Source: Pomacea canaliculata (taxonomy: Eukaryota; Mollusca; Gastropoda; Architaenioglossa; Ampullariidae). Taken from it: a stretch of 64,000 nt of DNA. The translations under genes and the position numbers were made by a program. The notes under the pieces are model-generated. The model was not told where the DNA came from. It saw only the letters and a list, made by a program, of their open reading frames with translations, and did no database searches. The stretch spans positions 9,317,587 to 9,381,586 of the forward strand of contig NC_037596.1 of NCBI RefSeq assembly GCF_003073045.1, given 5' to 3'. Below, one piece after another: positions 23,401 through 35,800 of this stretch. Each line of letters starts with the position of its first letter. Positions within the stretch are counted from its first letter, which is position 1.

Positions 23401-24262
23401 AAATATTTTGCTTAACGGATTTTTACTGTCACTTTTATTAGATTCACATGCCACTTTATGCTGTAAATTTTTCGCAAAGTACAAGTTGCTCTGAGTTTGT
23501 AACAACTGTCGTTTGTGTGTGTGTTGTTAAAAGAAGTATTTTCAGCGCTTTACCTACAAAGACTGATGATGGAGCTGCTGATGAAAAGCTATTCTTTGTT
23601 ACAGGTGCATTTCATCCCAACACCCTACTGCGCAGGTTCTCTTCCATGCCTTCAGTGACAACCTACTTCAGCTCGGGACAGCGCATGAATATCTGGTTTT
23701 TGACAGATGGGTCTGTAACAAATACTGGCTTCAGGCTCCAGTATCGGGCTGTTCCCCCATCTGGTTAGTAAATGTTATTTAGGTTACACAAAAAACTATG
23801 ACATAACTATGCATGCCCATCTTCCTAATTGAAGCAAAAATATCTTCCACAAATAAAACTATATTTAAATGGTACTGACAACTGACATTAGTTTGACAAC
23901 AGTTTACTTGGTTTTGTGCAGGGCCTTTGTATTCAATGAGGGTTTGAGTGTGAATATATGTTTCTAATTATCTGTAAGCTAGCTTATGTGTGTGTATGAT
24001 GATGATATAAATACATAACGCTTCGGTTTTCAATTCCTAGAAAGTTTGTGGGAAACGGATATAAACCGATAAATCCCTGGTTTATATTTGGTAACATTAG
24101 TTTCTGTAGTTTTTGTACAATAGTTATACACATTCATGTAGTATGTGTATATTATACAATTTCTAAATACGTATATGTTTTCCGTTGAGTTCAATAACTT
24201 TGATTACCTTTTACCTTCACGTCAATGTTTTGATTATATATTTAATAGCTCGCCATGGATAA
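20403..24262 (+). CDS. CUB gene 3: secreted protein with two CUB domains
   Basis: Exons are 20403-20454, 20834-20857, 21601-21682, 22075-22184, 22461-22625, 22812-22899, 23143-23252, 23605-23763 and 24249-24262, 804 bases coding for 267 residues. The signal peptide is MALVMLLLVSATICLTQ, followed by the 9-residue linker ISPSTSQSG. CUB1 begins VCDN and contains NCGRLINAPSGY, CDYVQLFDG and SSGFRLSYE. CUB2 begins VCSY and contains NCRWIIEAPRGY, CCDYVDLLNG and NTGFRLQYR. Cys residues are present before D-Y-V in both domains, but the partner Cys after R-F is absent (R-F-S-S/I-M-P), leaving them unpaired in the usual CUB scheme. The terminal exon encodes A-R-H-G-stop. The CUB1 middle exon has the weak donor GTCAGA. 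Confidence 0.87.
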
Positions 24263-24382
24263 CGACATGGCGTCAACTGTGATCTGATTGGTTGATAACT
24301 CACGTGACATTGCGACATCTCCATTAGTTTGCTACGGACGCATTCTTTTGGCTTTCAACTTTTGTCTGAGCTTTGAAATAAA
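24263..24382 (+). terminator. 3' UTR and poly(A) signal of gene 3
   Basis: The short 3' UTR contains GATCTGATTGGTTGATAAC and TCACGTGA (24300-24307). AATAAA is at 24377-24382. Confidence 0.8.
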
Positions 24383-25020
24383 GTTTTTAGTGCACACAAG
24401 CACTTAACTACTTGTTGTTTCTAGTCATATGTGTGAATTGAATATATTGGACGCTGTGTCAATCGTATCGTGAATGATGGGAGTGGTTAGAGAAAACACT
24501 GTGACTATTGGCTATAGATGGCCACGTGGTCTGCTAAACGCTAGCTTGAGAGCTAATAAAGAGCCTGCTGATTTAGATAAATAAGCGGTCATCAATTTTC
24601 AATTAGTGACTGTGAATTTTCAGATACTGACTGAGGACCACCAAGTCAGGTATCAAGAAGGATGAAAATGTTCTTTTTTGTACATGAAACAAAGATCAAG
24701 CTTGTATTGTACATCAACAGTGTGTGCTCGATAGGTGCTTACAAAGCTTAATATAAGAAAAAAAACTTTTGTATACAGTAAAACTTTTCGCATCGCAATT
24801 TTCGAATCTATAATTCCTTTTTTATTTCTTTGCGATATTAAATATCTGTCTTGTTTTAAAACAAAACGCTCGAAGATCAAGAAAGTTAAGGTCGATCAAC
24901 GATGCAAAAAAGTAAATGAATGCTCCACGTCCTTCGTCTCGACCTGATGACTAATTAATGCAGTCAGTTGGTGGCTTCAGCATGAGAGAAAAAACTTTCC
25001 CTTCCAACACCCACCCATAG
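24383..25020. other. 3' flank of gene 3
   Basis: It is homologous to the flanks of genes 4 and 6 (AAACGCTCGAAGATCAAGAAAG, ATTAATGCAGTCAGTT). A block of about 550 bases present after gene 4 (about 34955-35510), and partly after gene 6, is missing here at about 24968, consistent with a deletion. No gene was seen. Confidence 0.5.
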
Positions 25021-25289
25021 CTATGACCTAATATAACTCAATTGAGTTCTCTTTTCAAAATTGAACCAACAAAAGGTGTTCGCACTCAAAGGGCTACCCG
25101 GCAGACACATCTCTACATCAACAACCATGTAGTACTCTAATACAGCCTCTCTCTTAGCAAATAAAGATTTATCCCTAGCAGAGAGTAAACATGGACTTGC
25201 ACATACATAGATAACTATATATGCACATCCTCTCATCCGTTAAACAAGGCTTCCAAGTATATACATATATATTTAAAACCACCAAGAAA

Positions 25290-25740
25290 TCATGCACTCA
25301 TCCACGCGGCTTGTGATGTGTCCGGCGGTCACCCACTCACAACCAACAGTGCCAGAAGCCCACTCCCGTCTCACACAAACCCTGGTGGTCACCATCCGGC
25401 TACTGAATCTGCACCAACCCAACGCACATCCACTGGCTCCTGGCGGTAACTACTGGCCTATGTGTCTCCTAACAGTACCAGGCTACCAGTCCACCTCTAC
25501 CTTGTGGTCACTCCTGACTGCTGTGTAAACACAGCACCTTGCCCAGGCGGCCTCTCACCTTTCACAACCAAACGCTCCTATCAGCGTCTCAGATGCCTAG
25601 AGGGACGCTACGCTGTGGGGTTCGCTACATCGTCTCCCAGGGGCTGCATCCAATGGCCAGCGCCAACAGCACCCACGTGACGCTACAGAGCGTGAAGGCC
25701 TTTGGCGCCAAAACTTCGGACAAGCTTGGTAGGGGCCATG
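25290..25740 (+). pseudogene. GC-rich decayed coding-like segment, copy 1
   Basis: The segment is repeated at 36675-37080. It is far richer in GC than its surroundings. The best preserved frame starts near 25589 and contains RGTLRCGVRYIVSQG. Between the copies, TAC-ATC versus TAT-ATT is synonymous in that frame, hinting at past coding. Frames change several times across the segment and no family was recognised. It may derive from a captured host gene or an old transposon. Confidence 0.3.
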
Positions 25741-25961
25741 AACAGCGAACCCCCATTGTTACAACAAGCAGCAGACTCAGCATCAAGCAGACTACGCGTG
25801 ACGTAACACGGACATGACGTCAGGCGTTGCTACAGTCAGCGAGAAAAAGCCTTGACCTTTCCCCCCGAATCGGATAGAAATAACCTGGAATATGACGTCA
25901 AACGTCGTCTGCTGTAAGCTTTTGTATTACCGGTGCGTCCCATGCGCTGAGAAAAACACGG

Positions 25962-25970
25962 ACGATGATA

Positions 25971-26053
<83 letters not shown>
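25962..26053. repeat. (GAT)n microsatellite
   Basis: An almost pure trinucleotide run of about 90 bases lies inside the alpha module of gene 4 and is absent from the alpha modules at 8100 and 37170. The His-run open frame on the minus strand is an artefact. Confidence 0.9.
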
Positions 26054-26054
<1 letters not shown>

Positions 26055-26820
26055 CATGACGAACGCACACACACACACTAGCTCATCTAGAGGCGGGACA
26101 CGACATACCTGTGAAGCCTTTGATGAAGGTACAAAATGATGGTTTATCATAGAGTGCAAGAGAATATCATTAGACAATCATAATCACACTATCAGGAACA
26201 AAAGAAAAATGAAATAAAACACCAGTCAATAAGAATGTCCCGACTGTGGTCCTGTTTTCGAAAATGAATGATACAATGGGGAAAGAAATAAAGAAAGAAC
26301 CAAACATCGACGTTTAAACAACCTTGCATGTTCAGTGGTAGTCTAACGAAATCCGGTTTTAAAATGATTAGTCATCGTCAGCTGTGTGATTTACTGTACC
26401 AGTCTTGTTAACTTCTCATTTTACAAACGCACATTAGTTAACCATCGTGTGGAGGCCGTGTGCACATCGTGTGGACGGGTCTTGTTTCATTCGCTCATCT
26501 TCTGACATTGACCTCTTGCATTATTAGCTTTTACTGTCCGTGTATCCTAACTCATAACGATTCACAACTAGTGTCCAGTAAAGCAATCATTAAACAGCGG
26601 AGAACATCGACTATCATCAACATCAGTTTGATCACCTGTCCCAACTGTCATATTCTTTTATCAAGAACGCACCTAGGAATGGATTTCGTTTTATTTCGTC
26701 AGTGAATGACATTGAGATAAAGGACAATGAGCTTATGATGTCCACATCCTCTCTATGGTGTCTACAGTGCCTACCCATCAACTCACCCCCATTTATTCTC
26801 TGCAATAACCCACCAAATAT

Positions 26821-26921
26821 CCAATGAGAGTTCTGGAGCTTGCACCTCGATTCCTATATATTGAGGACATTAGACTGTTAATCTACTCAAGCCATGAGCC
26901 TTATCAAAACTTTTCGGACAG
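26821..26921 (+). promoter_or_regulatory. Alpha promoter block upstream of the gene 4 beta promoter
   Basis: CCAAT is at 26821-26825 and TATATAT at 26855-26861, and the first-exon-like block ends TTTTCGGACAG at 26921 before GTGAGC. About 2.2 kb separates it from the beta promoter of gene 4. It could be an alternative distal promoter or a relic left by unit fusion. Confidence 0.5.
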
Positions 26922-27231
26922 GTGAGCGAATACTTTCTGCTTTACTTTGTTGTCGCCGACTGTACATCATGACGATTTAGAGAAAGCACAAAATGTGCAG
27001 TTATAACATTCTTGCGGTAAATAATGCAAATTTATCAAGCTTAAGATGATAGTAATGAATATTTCTAATATTTTCCGACAGTCTGTTTGTAAGACAAATT
27101 TTTTTTTATAGTAGTACGTGGGATCTAAAATGTGCACATCATGAAGATGAACTACATACTGCGCCTCGTTATAAATTATGTCAAAATTCCAAAATGATTT
27201 TGTCGTCAAACTGACGCTTTTATGACAACCT

Positions 27232-27680
27232 AATCAAATCAAATGAAACTTTATTGTCCAAAACAGAACGTTTTCTTTTGTTTACAAACCCAACCACGTA
27301 TACAAACATGAATGTATATATATATATACAACATAACGGCCAGGCATACATACCCAATACCTGACATTCATGGTGCAAAGTTTTAGGTACCTCTACACAG
27401 TGCTAGACAACAAACTGTCCTTTCAGGAAAACACCAGTGTTGTTTACAGGAAAGCAAATCAGCGCCTGTTCCTGCTGAGACAATTGCGGAATTCTGGTGT
27501 CAGTGGCCCTGTCCTCGAGTTGGTATATCACAGCCTCATCGAGAACATAATAACATTTAATATACCGATGTGGTTTGGCGTTCTCTCTGTCAAAGATAAA
27601 GCTTGTTTGACGAGGGTGGTCAAGAGTGCCAGTAAGATCATTGGTTCTCCACAAAGACCTTTAGGTGAGCAATATTAAAT
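27232..27680. mobile_element. Non-LTR retrotransposon fragment with internal inversion
   Basis: The left part (27232-27369) is the minus-strand 3' tail of the same family as 9962-10665: CTTTATTGTCC, then shared ACGGCCAGGCATACATA. The right part (27370-27680) reads on the plus strand and encodes reverse-transcriptase C-terminal sequence, FRYLYTVLDNKLSF and QRLFLLRQLRNSG. The two halves therefore point in opposite directions, the pattern made by twin priming or a later inversion. Confidence 0.75.
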
Positions 27681-27939
27681 TATGTAGCAGGGTTGACTGG
27701 GTTGTCCTGTCAAACTAGTTAACCTAACCAGTTAACTCCCGACTCGTTGTACAGGTTCACTCTCGACCCGGTCTTTCTTTCCCTCGAACATAAAAAAAAA
27801 ACACTTTGTTTTTTTAAAAAAAATTATTTTAAACTTTTTAGCTTTTTCGACTTATTTTTTTCTTCATGTTTTTAATGTTCATCTATTGGCTATTGTTTAT
27901 TTGTGTTTTCTCTCTCTCTCTTACTAGAGGGTCGAATGT

Positions 27940-28245
27940 CGTGGCTGCTAATCCAGCATCGGGCTCTCTGACTGAGGCTACACATTCTCTTTCTATACCA
28001 TTTCTGCATGCAGGGTCTATCCATTTTGTTCATTTTTACTTTGTGATTTTATGCTAATTAGGGGAGATAACTTTCGTTTACTAATCAATGAGCAGTACAT
28101 GTAGTAGTTTTCTCCCTTCACTCTGCTTGTGTGTCTTTAGGTGCATGCGCACGGATGAGGGGAAACCCTTCACATCAGGCGACATCTGACCTACTGTAAT
28201 CCTCTCGCGTTCCCCGGGGCCCTGACCTGCACGAAGCTACACTTT
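27940..28245. repeat. Intergenic repeat, copy 2
   Basis: It matches 15650-16015 over GACTGAGGCTACACATTCT through CCCTGACCTGCACGAAG. It sits directly before the beta module of gene 4. Confidence 0.65.
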
Positions 28246-28988
28246 TGAGTGAGAACAAGCAGCTATTTTATGTTTTACGGATAATCATGCTGTGCCATTT
28301 ACAGTACCTGTCTACATTACACGTGGTAGGTTCTCACTTTTGACAAAAGCAAACTCAGCGATGACCACCATATCGTGACTGTGTGCAGATCGTGTGAGGA
28401 TATTTTGTTTCATCCGATCAGCTTCTGGCATTGACCTCTTGCAATATTAGCTCCTACTGTCCGTCCATCCTAACTGCCTCATTCACACCAAGTGCCCAGT
28501 AAAACAATTAAACATCCACTGCCATCAGCATCAGTTTCATCACCTGTCACAACTGTCATATCATCGTATCAGAGACGCACCTACGTAGATGGATTTAGTT
28601 TCATTCCGTCAGTGGCTGACATCGAGCTAAAGGGCAATTAGCTTATAATATCCACATCCTTTGTACAGTGTTTATGATGCCTACACTACCTACACCACAT
28701 ACACTGACTACACTGACATCCTATCCACCAACGCACGAGTGATGGAGCAGCAGGATGCAGCGGCCTGTAGTCATCGCTTACACCCATGGCCATGGGTTCA
28801 TCATGATCGATGTTATTCGTCTGTCCTACGTTTGTTCTCTGTGTAAGACGATATTGTGAAGACAATGACGATGAGGTCTTCAGCTGTCACCGAGTCAGCA
28901 CATGGCACCTTCTAGAATAGCACCCAACTCTGTCTCTCACAAAAGATTCTCTGTCAACTGATAGCATTTCTTTCTTTAGACTTTTTAT

Positions 28989-29103
28989 CCAATCAGAGCT
29001 CTGGATCTTGCATCTCGATTTGTATATAATGAGGACCTTAGACCATGTCGAAACACCCTCAGTCTACTCAAGCCACGTGCCTTGATCAAGACTTTTCGCA
29101 AAG
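28989..29103 (+). promoter_or_regulatory. Beta promoter and noncoding first exon, gene 4
   Basis: CCAAT is at 28989-28993, TATATAA at 29023-29029, and the first-exon block ends CGCAAAG at 29103 before GTGAGC. It is near identical to the gene 3 and gene 5 copies. Confidence 0.65.
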
Positions 29104-30296
29104 GTGAGCAACTACTTCTTGTTTTATATTTTTAAAATTGTTTATTTTATTGGTTTTCGCCTCTTGAGCATTACAAAGAGAAAGCAGAAAGATGCAGTTG
29201 TGACAATCTTGCGGTAAATCATTTATTATTTTTCAACCTCAAGACCATAGTAACTGATATTTCTAGTATCGCTGGACAGTCTGTAAGACAGATGTTTTTA
29301 GGAGGAATACGTGGGATTCAAATTAAACATCTCGTGAAGATTAACTAAACACTAAAGTAAAGTAAGTAAAGGATGTCAATGTTCCTAAATGAATTTAGCT
29401 TCCAAATGAGGCTTGTGTGTGATTATATATAACAAAATAATGATTATGTACTAATGTAAAAGGTAAAAGGAGACAACCATTGCATTAAGGGATGTAGTAC
29501 AAGAAATATCCGTAGTTTTCTTGCACGTTTCCTCTGGGGGAGAGTCTCCTTAATCTTCTAATGAAGTGTAGGGCCTTGAAACTAATAAGTTTACACTGAA
29601 TATTAATGAATATCTTAACTGGGAAACAGAACAGGTGTGTTCGGCGCATGAAAAATAATTAAAAGGACAAATAAGACTGTAAAACCGCCAAATCAGTTTT
29701 TGATGCAAATTGATAAAGCCTAGAACAGAGTGTAACAATCAAATCAACTTTTTCAAAGTTTATAAATATTCTTCTTCCAGCAGAGAGGAACCAAAACCGT
29801 GATAATAAAATGATTTTTAGAATATTAGATAGGACTGTGCATAAAAGTAATGGAACACAGCTCAAAGCTTCTGGCTGGTTAACAGAACTCGCTGTTTATT
29901 AGCCATTTTCCACCACAAGGATTGTAATATTTTTATAGGGTTTTTTATTCTTTTTGGAGATTGGTCATTGCTCTGAATTCTTCTAACGTCATTGAATGAA
30001 GTAGCCAATGGCAGCACAAAGCAGTTACCAATGAAGATCAATCTAGAGAAAAAAAGAAGAAAATTTCGAGATTCCTCTTTACTAAATGAAACAGATGTGT
30101 TAGACGATACGATGTGTTAAAAAGTAAAATATTTTTAAAGTAAAGATATCACTAGGGATATTTTAGTTGTCAATTTGAAATGTGAAAAAACCGTTCGCTT
30201 TGTCGTCTAATGGCTCTTTTTAATAGTTGGAAAAAAATTCTCTGTCAACAGTCCAGTAATACAAGTTCGTGGTCTCCTGCCTGCTGAGTGAGCAAC

Positions 30297-33200
30297 ATGG
30301 CGCTTGTCATGCTACTGTTGGTCTCCGCCACCATCTGTCTTACACAGAGTAAGTGACTTTCCTTCACAAGTTAATTTAATAGACTTTGATCGATGCTTAC
30401 AAAGAATACAAGCATAGAAAATAATAATTAATATACTAATCTGTAGTGCAATGTTAAAATAATGGAATGAGAAAACGTCGTATGGCTTTAGCTGTCAATA
30501 AAAATAATACAAATTTCTGTAAAAGTCACCAACCCTTCCACAAAACTCTGCTGACCGATGCACATCTATCAATCATGTTTGTGGTTGAGTGGCCAGTAAC
30601 TGTACTAGCTTTTTAGCTGCATGCTATACATTAGCCATACAACTTTCAGCTGTCTGAGTCCTGTATGTGTTGTCACTGTCCATATGTTGTTTTGTCTTCG
30701 TGTTAGCATTGTGTTTTATTTTATTCTTGCAGTTTCACCGAGCACCTCGCAATCGGGTGAGTCACGTGACATCGTTTGACTCTGACTTTCACATTCTTTT
30801 CATCATGCGCACTAGCACTTTTTATATTGAACCAAAAACTGCAAACAAAAAAACAAACATGCCAAGGCTGAAACAGGCACACACAAAGAAGGCTCAGAGA
30901 TACCAGGTACCCGTATTTGAACGTACACAGAACGCGCACAGTTTACCCAGTCATAAATGGAAATTAAGCTAAGCCCTCCAATATTTCTCTGTGTCTCTCC
31001 CTTTCTGTCTCTTTCTCTTTGTCTCTCTCTCTCTCTCACACACACACACAAAGAAAGAGAAGAAAGAGCTTGCCATAAATATTCTAATGAAACAAGCTAA
31101 TGTTTGACATGTCCGCTATATTTGTATTTCATTTTCATTCACACATCAACTTTTACCGCCCTTCTCCACCAATCATCTAGTGTCTTCTCACTTTGACCTT
31201 TCTCTCTCTCACACAGACATTGTTTTACCAATTTGTTTCGTGTTTTTCGATAGAAGAAAAGAAATATATTTCCAACCAACTGTTGATTATCTTTTGCTCC
31301 AATATAACAATTAAAGATTTTATCTACAGTGAGCATTTGTCAAAAAAAAACCATAATTTTTTGTCAGAAAAATAAGAAAAATGTTTTAAGTTCTAGCTTC
31401 TCTTCTCTTACATTACTGACTTAAGAATAGAGTTCTTATTTTATGACATTTTGAATTGTTAGCGATTTTCAAAAGCTTCTTTGAGCCACAGTTTTGTGTA
31501 AATGGTGTTCTTAACGTTCTGTGCAGTGTGCGGTTACATCAATCTCTCTCCGAGCGCCGGGCAGGTGAATTACGTGACATCTCCTAACTTTCCGAATCTC
31601 TACCCGAAGTGAGTAGGTCAAAGAAAACCATTTTATCCATTTACAATTACGTGTGGTACATCAGGAATTTGAGCAAGCCTACAGCAGGCAGCTAGGAGTT
31701 TACGGGATCAGGAGTACACTTAGCAAACATTGGCATCTGTATCTCTGACCTTAGAACAGACCAAAAAGCTAGTAGTTCCCAGCTTTAGATCATTAGTTGC
31801 GATTCTGATTAGAAGACAAACTCTCAAAATACACGTAAGTCCTAAGACTAAGCCATCAGTTCCTTTAAAAATATTTTTTTTTCTAAAAATGTTCGAATAA
31901 CTACAAAATCTTGAAATGTGTATCTTTATATCTCAGTGTGGTCTTGATAAACACCAGGTACTCGAGCGTAACTGTCAGGCATCATCCGACATGTTACAAT
32001 ATTACAATAACTGTAACTGTGTTATCTACCCCATCAACAGCAACGTCAACTGTTGGCGGGTGATCAACGCCCCCAGTGGCTATGTGGTGAGGGTGACTGT
32101 CCTGAACGCCGTGATGGAGCAAGGATTGGACTACGTCCAACTGTTTGACGGTCAGACTTGTAGAGTCAGGGTATCACGTGATTGCTAACAGCTGTCCTTT
32201 CCACAAGTTCTTTATTCAATAATGCAGAATTTTATCCCGTATGTGTATTATGTACAATACTCTTTTAAAATGCAGGTTTTTAGAACGGTTACAATGCGAG
32301 TACATAATACTGAAATGTTTAAACGAAGGTGTTCTTTGTTTCCGTAAGAAATACAAAGCAGACATACTCATTACTGAGCACTTACAAACATCTATGATGT
32401 TAAACTGATGTAAAATACTTCTCCCTAACAGGTCCGTCGGAGACAAGTCCTAGTCTAGCCAGGTTTTCATCCATGCCCTCACCTACAGTCTACACCTCTC
32501 ATGGCCAGAGCATGTACATCAAGTTTGTCACCGACGGTTCTGTCGTATTTTCGGGTTTCAGACTGAGTTATGAAGTCGTTCCTGCCCCAGCATACGGTTA
32601 GTACCTTGATCTTAGGGCTAGAATTAGCATCAAGACCAAGTCACTCTTTTTTCTCCTGGGAGTCGTGTGTGGAAAAGTATACCATTTTTTTTTTCTAATC
32701 AAGCGACACAACCTATCCTTCAGTGTCTTTAATAATAATCGTCGTCTTCTGTTGGATGATCATACAGTGTTTGACTTTCTGTGCAGGTTGTCCTGTCAAC
32801 CCGCCAACTCTCTTTGCCACTACTGGTCAAGTCGGCTTCTTGACATCTCCTAACTACCCGTCTCAATACGGCAAGTGAGTGGATTTGTGTGTAGCTACAC
32901 TATTAGTCATGTTACAAACTTCTAACCCGTATTAATCTTCTTTCACTAACAAATGTAAGTCAATAAATATTGAGGTTATAACCGACACAAAGACTGCCTC
33001 GACAGTCAGCAAGGTCTCTCCCTACACTAAATACGTTTTGTACCTGACGTTGTTTGTGTGACATCACAAATGTTACAATCACTGAATGTCTGTTCTTCAG
33101 CAACCTCAACTGTCGGTGGATAGTTGAAGCTCCCCCTGGTCATGTCGTCAAGGTCACCCTCTTGAATCTGAACTTGGAGTTATGCTGTGACTACGTCGAC

Positions 33201-34539
33201 CTTCTTAACGGTAGTAGTCTTAGATTCTGAAATTATTCAACAATGGTAGATAATATAATTTTTGCCTTTTTAGCTGTTATGAGTTTATACTCAGTGTCTT
33301 TCTTTGTAATGTCTGGTAAACGGGAACATATTTTGCTTAACGGATTTTTACTGTCACTTTTATTAGATCCACATGCCACTTTAGGCTGTACATATTTTTC
33401 AAAGTACAAGTTGCTTTGATTCTGCTCTGAGTTTGTAACAACTGTCGTTTGTGTATGTAGTTAAAAGAAGAAATATTTTTAACGCTTTACCTACAAAGCT
33501 TTACCTACAAAGACTGATGATGGAGTTGGTGATACAAAACTATTCTTTGTTGCAGGTATTTCGGATTCCAGCCCTAGCCTGGGCAGGTTCTCTGCCATGC
33601 CTACAGTGGACCGCTACTTCAGTTCTGAACGGCACATGTCCATCAGGTTTCACACAGATGGGTCTGTAACGAATACTGGCTTCAGGCTCCGGTATCGGGC
33701 TGTTCCCTCATCTGGTTAGTAAATGTGTTTAGGTTACACAAAACTAAGACATAACTAGGCATGCCCATCTTCCTAATTCAAGCAAAAAATATCTTCCACA
33801 AATAAAACTGTATTAAAATGGTACTGACCACTGACATTAGTTTGACAACAGTTTACTTTAGGATGCTTGCTTTTGTATTCAATGAGAGTTTGATTGTGAA
33901 TATGCATGTTTCTAATTGTCTGTAAGCCAACTTGTGTGTGTGTCTCACTGATTACAATAAATGCATTACGCTTCAATTCAATTCAATTCAATTCAATTTA
34001 ACTTTATTATCTCACTAGGAGAAATTAAAAGACGTGGTAAAACAACTGGCTGATAATAAAACTGATAATAAAAACTTAATAACAACTTAATTCCACTCAA
34101 ACTATCATCTCACACAAACACCTACAGTCCATGTAAATACACAACTAAATAAGAAACAACACTAAAACTATATTCCCAAAACCACACACCCACACCCTCA
34201 CACTCACAAATCCTTCCAACACTTATTCAGTAAGACAACAGACTGGTGTATAAAACTATTCCGAGAACGGGCAGTGGAAGCTCTGGGTACAATAAAACGT
34301 CTTCGGTTTTCAATCCCAAGAAAGTTTGTAGGCAACGGATATAAACCGATAAATTCCTGTTTTATATTTGGTAACATTAGAGTTTTTGTACAATATTGAT
34401 ACATATTTATGTAGTGTCATGTGTATATTACATAATTTCTATATATATATATATTATTCCGTTGAGTTCAATAACTTTGATTACCTTTTACCTTCACATC
34501 AATGTTTTTATTATGTATTTAATAGCTCACCAAGGATAA
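30297..34539 (+). CDS. CUB gene 4: secreted protein with two CUB domains
   Basis: Exons are 30297-30348, 30733-30756, 31527-31608, 32041-32150, 32432-32596, 32787-32874, 33101-33210, 33556-33714 and 34526-34539, giving 267 residues. The signal peptide is identical to gene 3. CUB1 begins VCGY and contains NCWRVINAPSGY, LDYVQLFDG and FSGFRLSYE. CUB2 begins GCPV rather than VCxV because the exon starts GTTGTCC, and contains NCRWIVEAPPGH, CCDYVDLLNG and NTGFRLRYR. It ends A-H-Q-G-stop. The last intron carries a retrotransposon tail insertion (33975-34300). The frame is intact throughout, so the gene looks functional. Confidence 0.87.
33975..34300 (-). mobile_element. Non-LTR 3'-tail insertion with (GAATT)n, in gene 4 intron 8
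   Basis: Paralogous introns of genes 3, 5 and 6 read straight through CGCTTCGGTTTTCAA. Here the site is split, with CTTC on both sides. On the minus strand the insert ends in AATAAAGTTAAATT followed by a pentanucleotide GAATT tail, as expected for a target-primed, 5'-truncated LINE or a SINE using its tail. No ORF remains. Confidence 0.8.
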
Positions 34540-34660
34540 CGACATGGCGTCAACTGGGATCTGATTGGTCGATAACTCACGTGACATTGCGACAACTCCA
34601 TTAGTTTGCTACGGACGCATTCTTTTGGCTTTTAAACTTTTCTCTGAGCTTTGAAATAAA
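34540..34660 (+). terminator. 3' UTR and poly(A) signal of gene 4
   Basis: The 3' UTR contains TCACGTGA at 34577-34584 and AATAAA at 34655-34660. Confidence 0.8.
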
Positions 34661-35560
34661 GTTTTTAGTGCACACGTGCACATAACTACTTGTTTTTTCT
34701 AGTCATCTATGTGAACTGAATATATTGAACACTGTGTCAATCGTATCGTGAATGATGGGAGAAATTAGAGAAAACACTGTGACTGTCTATTCACACTATT
34801 TTATCATTTTCGAATCTATAATTCCATAATTTTTCAAAACAAAACGCTCGAAGATCAAGAAAGTTAATGTCTGCCAACGATAAAAAAAGTAAATGAATGC
34901 TCCACGTCCTTCATCTTGACCTGATGACTAATTAATGCAGTCAGTTAATGTTTCTTAGAATCGCTCGTGTGACCACTACTGTGCACTGATTCAACTTAAT
35001 CACAAATGCCCATGATCAGTGTCAGTTTGTAGACCCAGTCGCTCATTACACAATATTGATATACTCATATTCAAACCACAGCTGCAGATGGCGCTGCTGC
35101 ACCCAGCATCATCTTGACTGTGCTTTGCGCTGAGTGGTGATGACCATGTCCCTGTGTCTGGATTCTCATGCACCAGTCAAAACCTTGGTATTCGTAGATC
35201 CGTGTCGACCTCTGTAACCATCTACAAAGATACTTATTATTCCGCTTTTTAAATCCTTCCAATATGCATATACAAAAACAAAACATCACATCTTCAGGCC
35301 CAAATGATTGCACCACCTAGAATAATCTATTTGATATCTGCAACAGAATGACTGGACCACACAGAAACAAACGATTAAACAAAGAATGTAAGAAGTTAAG
35401 ATGATAACGATGACAAAGGTGATAAAGATGATAAGACTGTCAAAACTGTCAAAAACGTCAAAGGCTGTCAGAAAAAAGCATGTGGGGAAAACAAAAGAAC
35501 AACTGTCGCTATTTGGCTTCAGCATGAAACAAAAACTTCCCCCTCCAAGACCCAATTATA
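34661..35560. other. 3' flank of gene 4
   Basis: It is paralogous to the flanks of genes 3 and 6. The block 34955-35510 is absent after gene 3; its first part is shared with gene 6 (49785-49900). No convincing coding sequence was found. Polymorphic presence of the block helps order the duplication events. Confidence 0.45.
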
Positions 35561-35800
35561 GGTATGACCTGATGTAGCCCTATAGAGTTTTTTTCAAAAT
35601 TAAACCAAAAAAGGGTGCCAGCTCAAAGCGCTATACGGCAGACACATCTCTACATCAACAACCATAGGATGTTCTTATACAACCCCTCTCTTAGCCAAAA
35701 AAGGTTTATCCCTAGCACAGAGTAAACATATAAACACATATATAAATATATATGCGCAGCCTCTCGTCCGTTAAATAAGGCTTCCATGAATATACATATA

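Larger units (their letters stand above)
25757..26960 (+). repeat. Alpha upstream module, copy 2 (before gene 4)
   Basis: It is homologous to 7932-9700. TGACGTCA sites are at 25815-25822 and 25893-25900. It differs by a GAT microsatellite at 25962-26053 and by the near absence of the 9-base minisatellite. It ends with an alpha promoter block. Confidence 0.7.

Noticed and set aside
25836-26177. Minus-strand ORF with a long poly-His run
   Set aside because: Translation of a (GAT)n microsatellite absent from paralogous modules.
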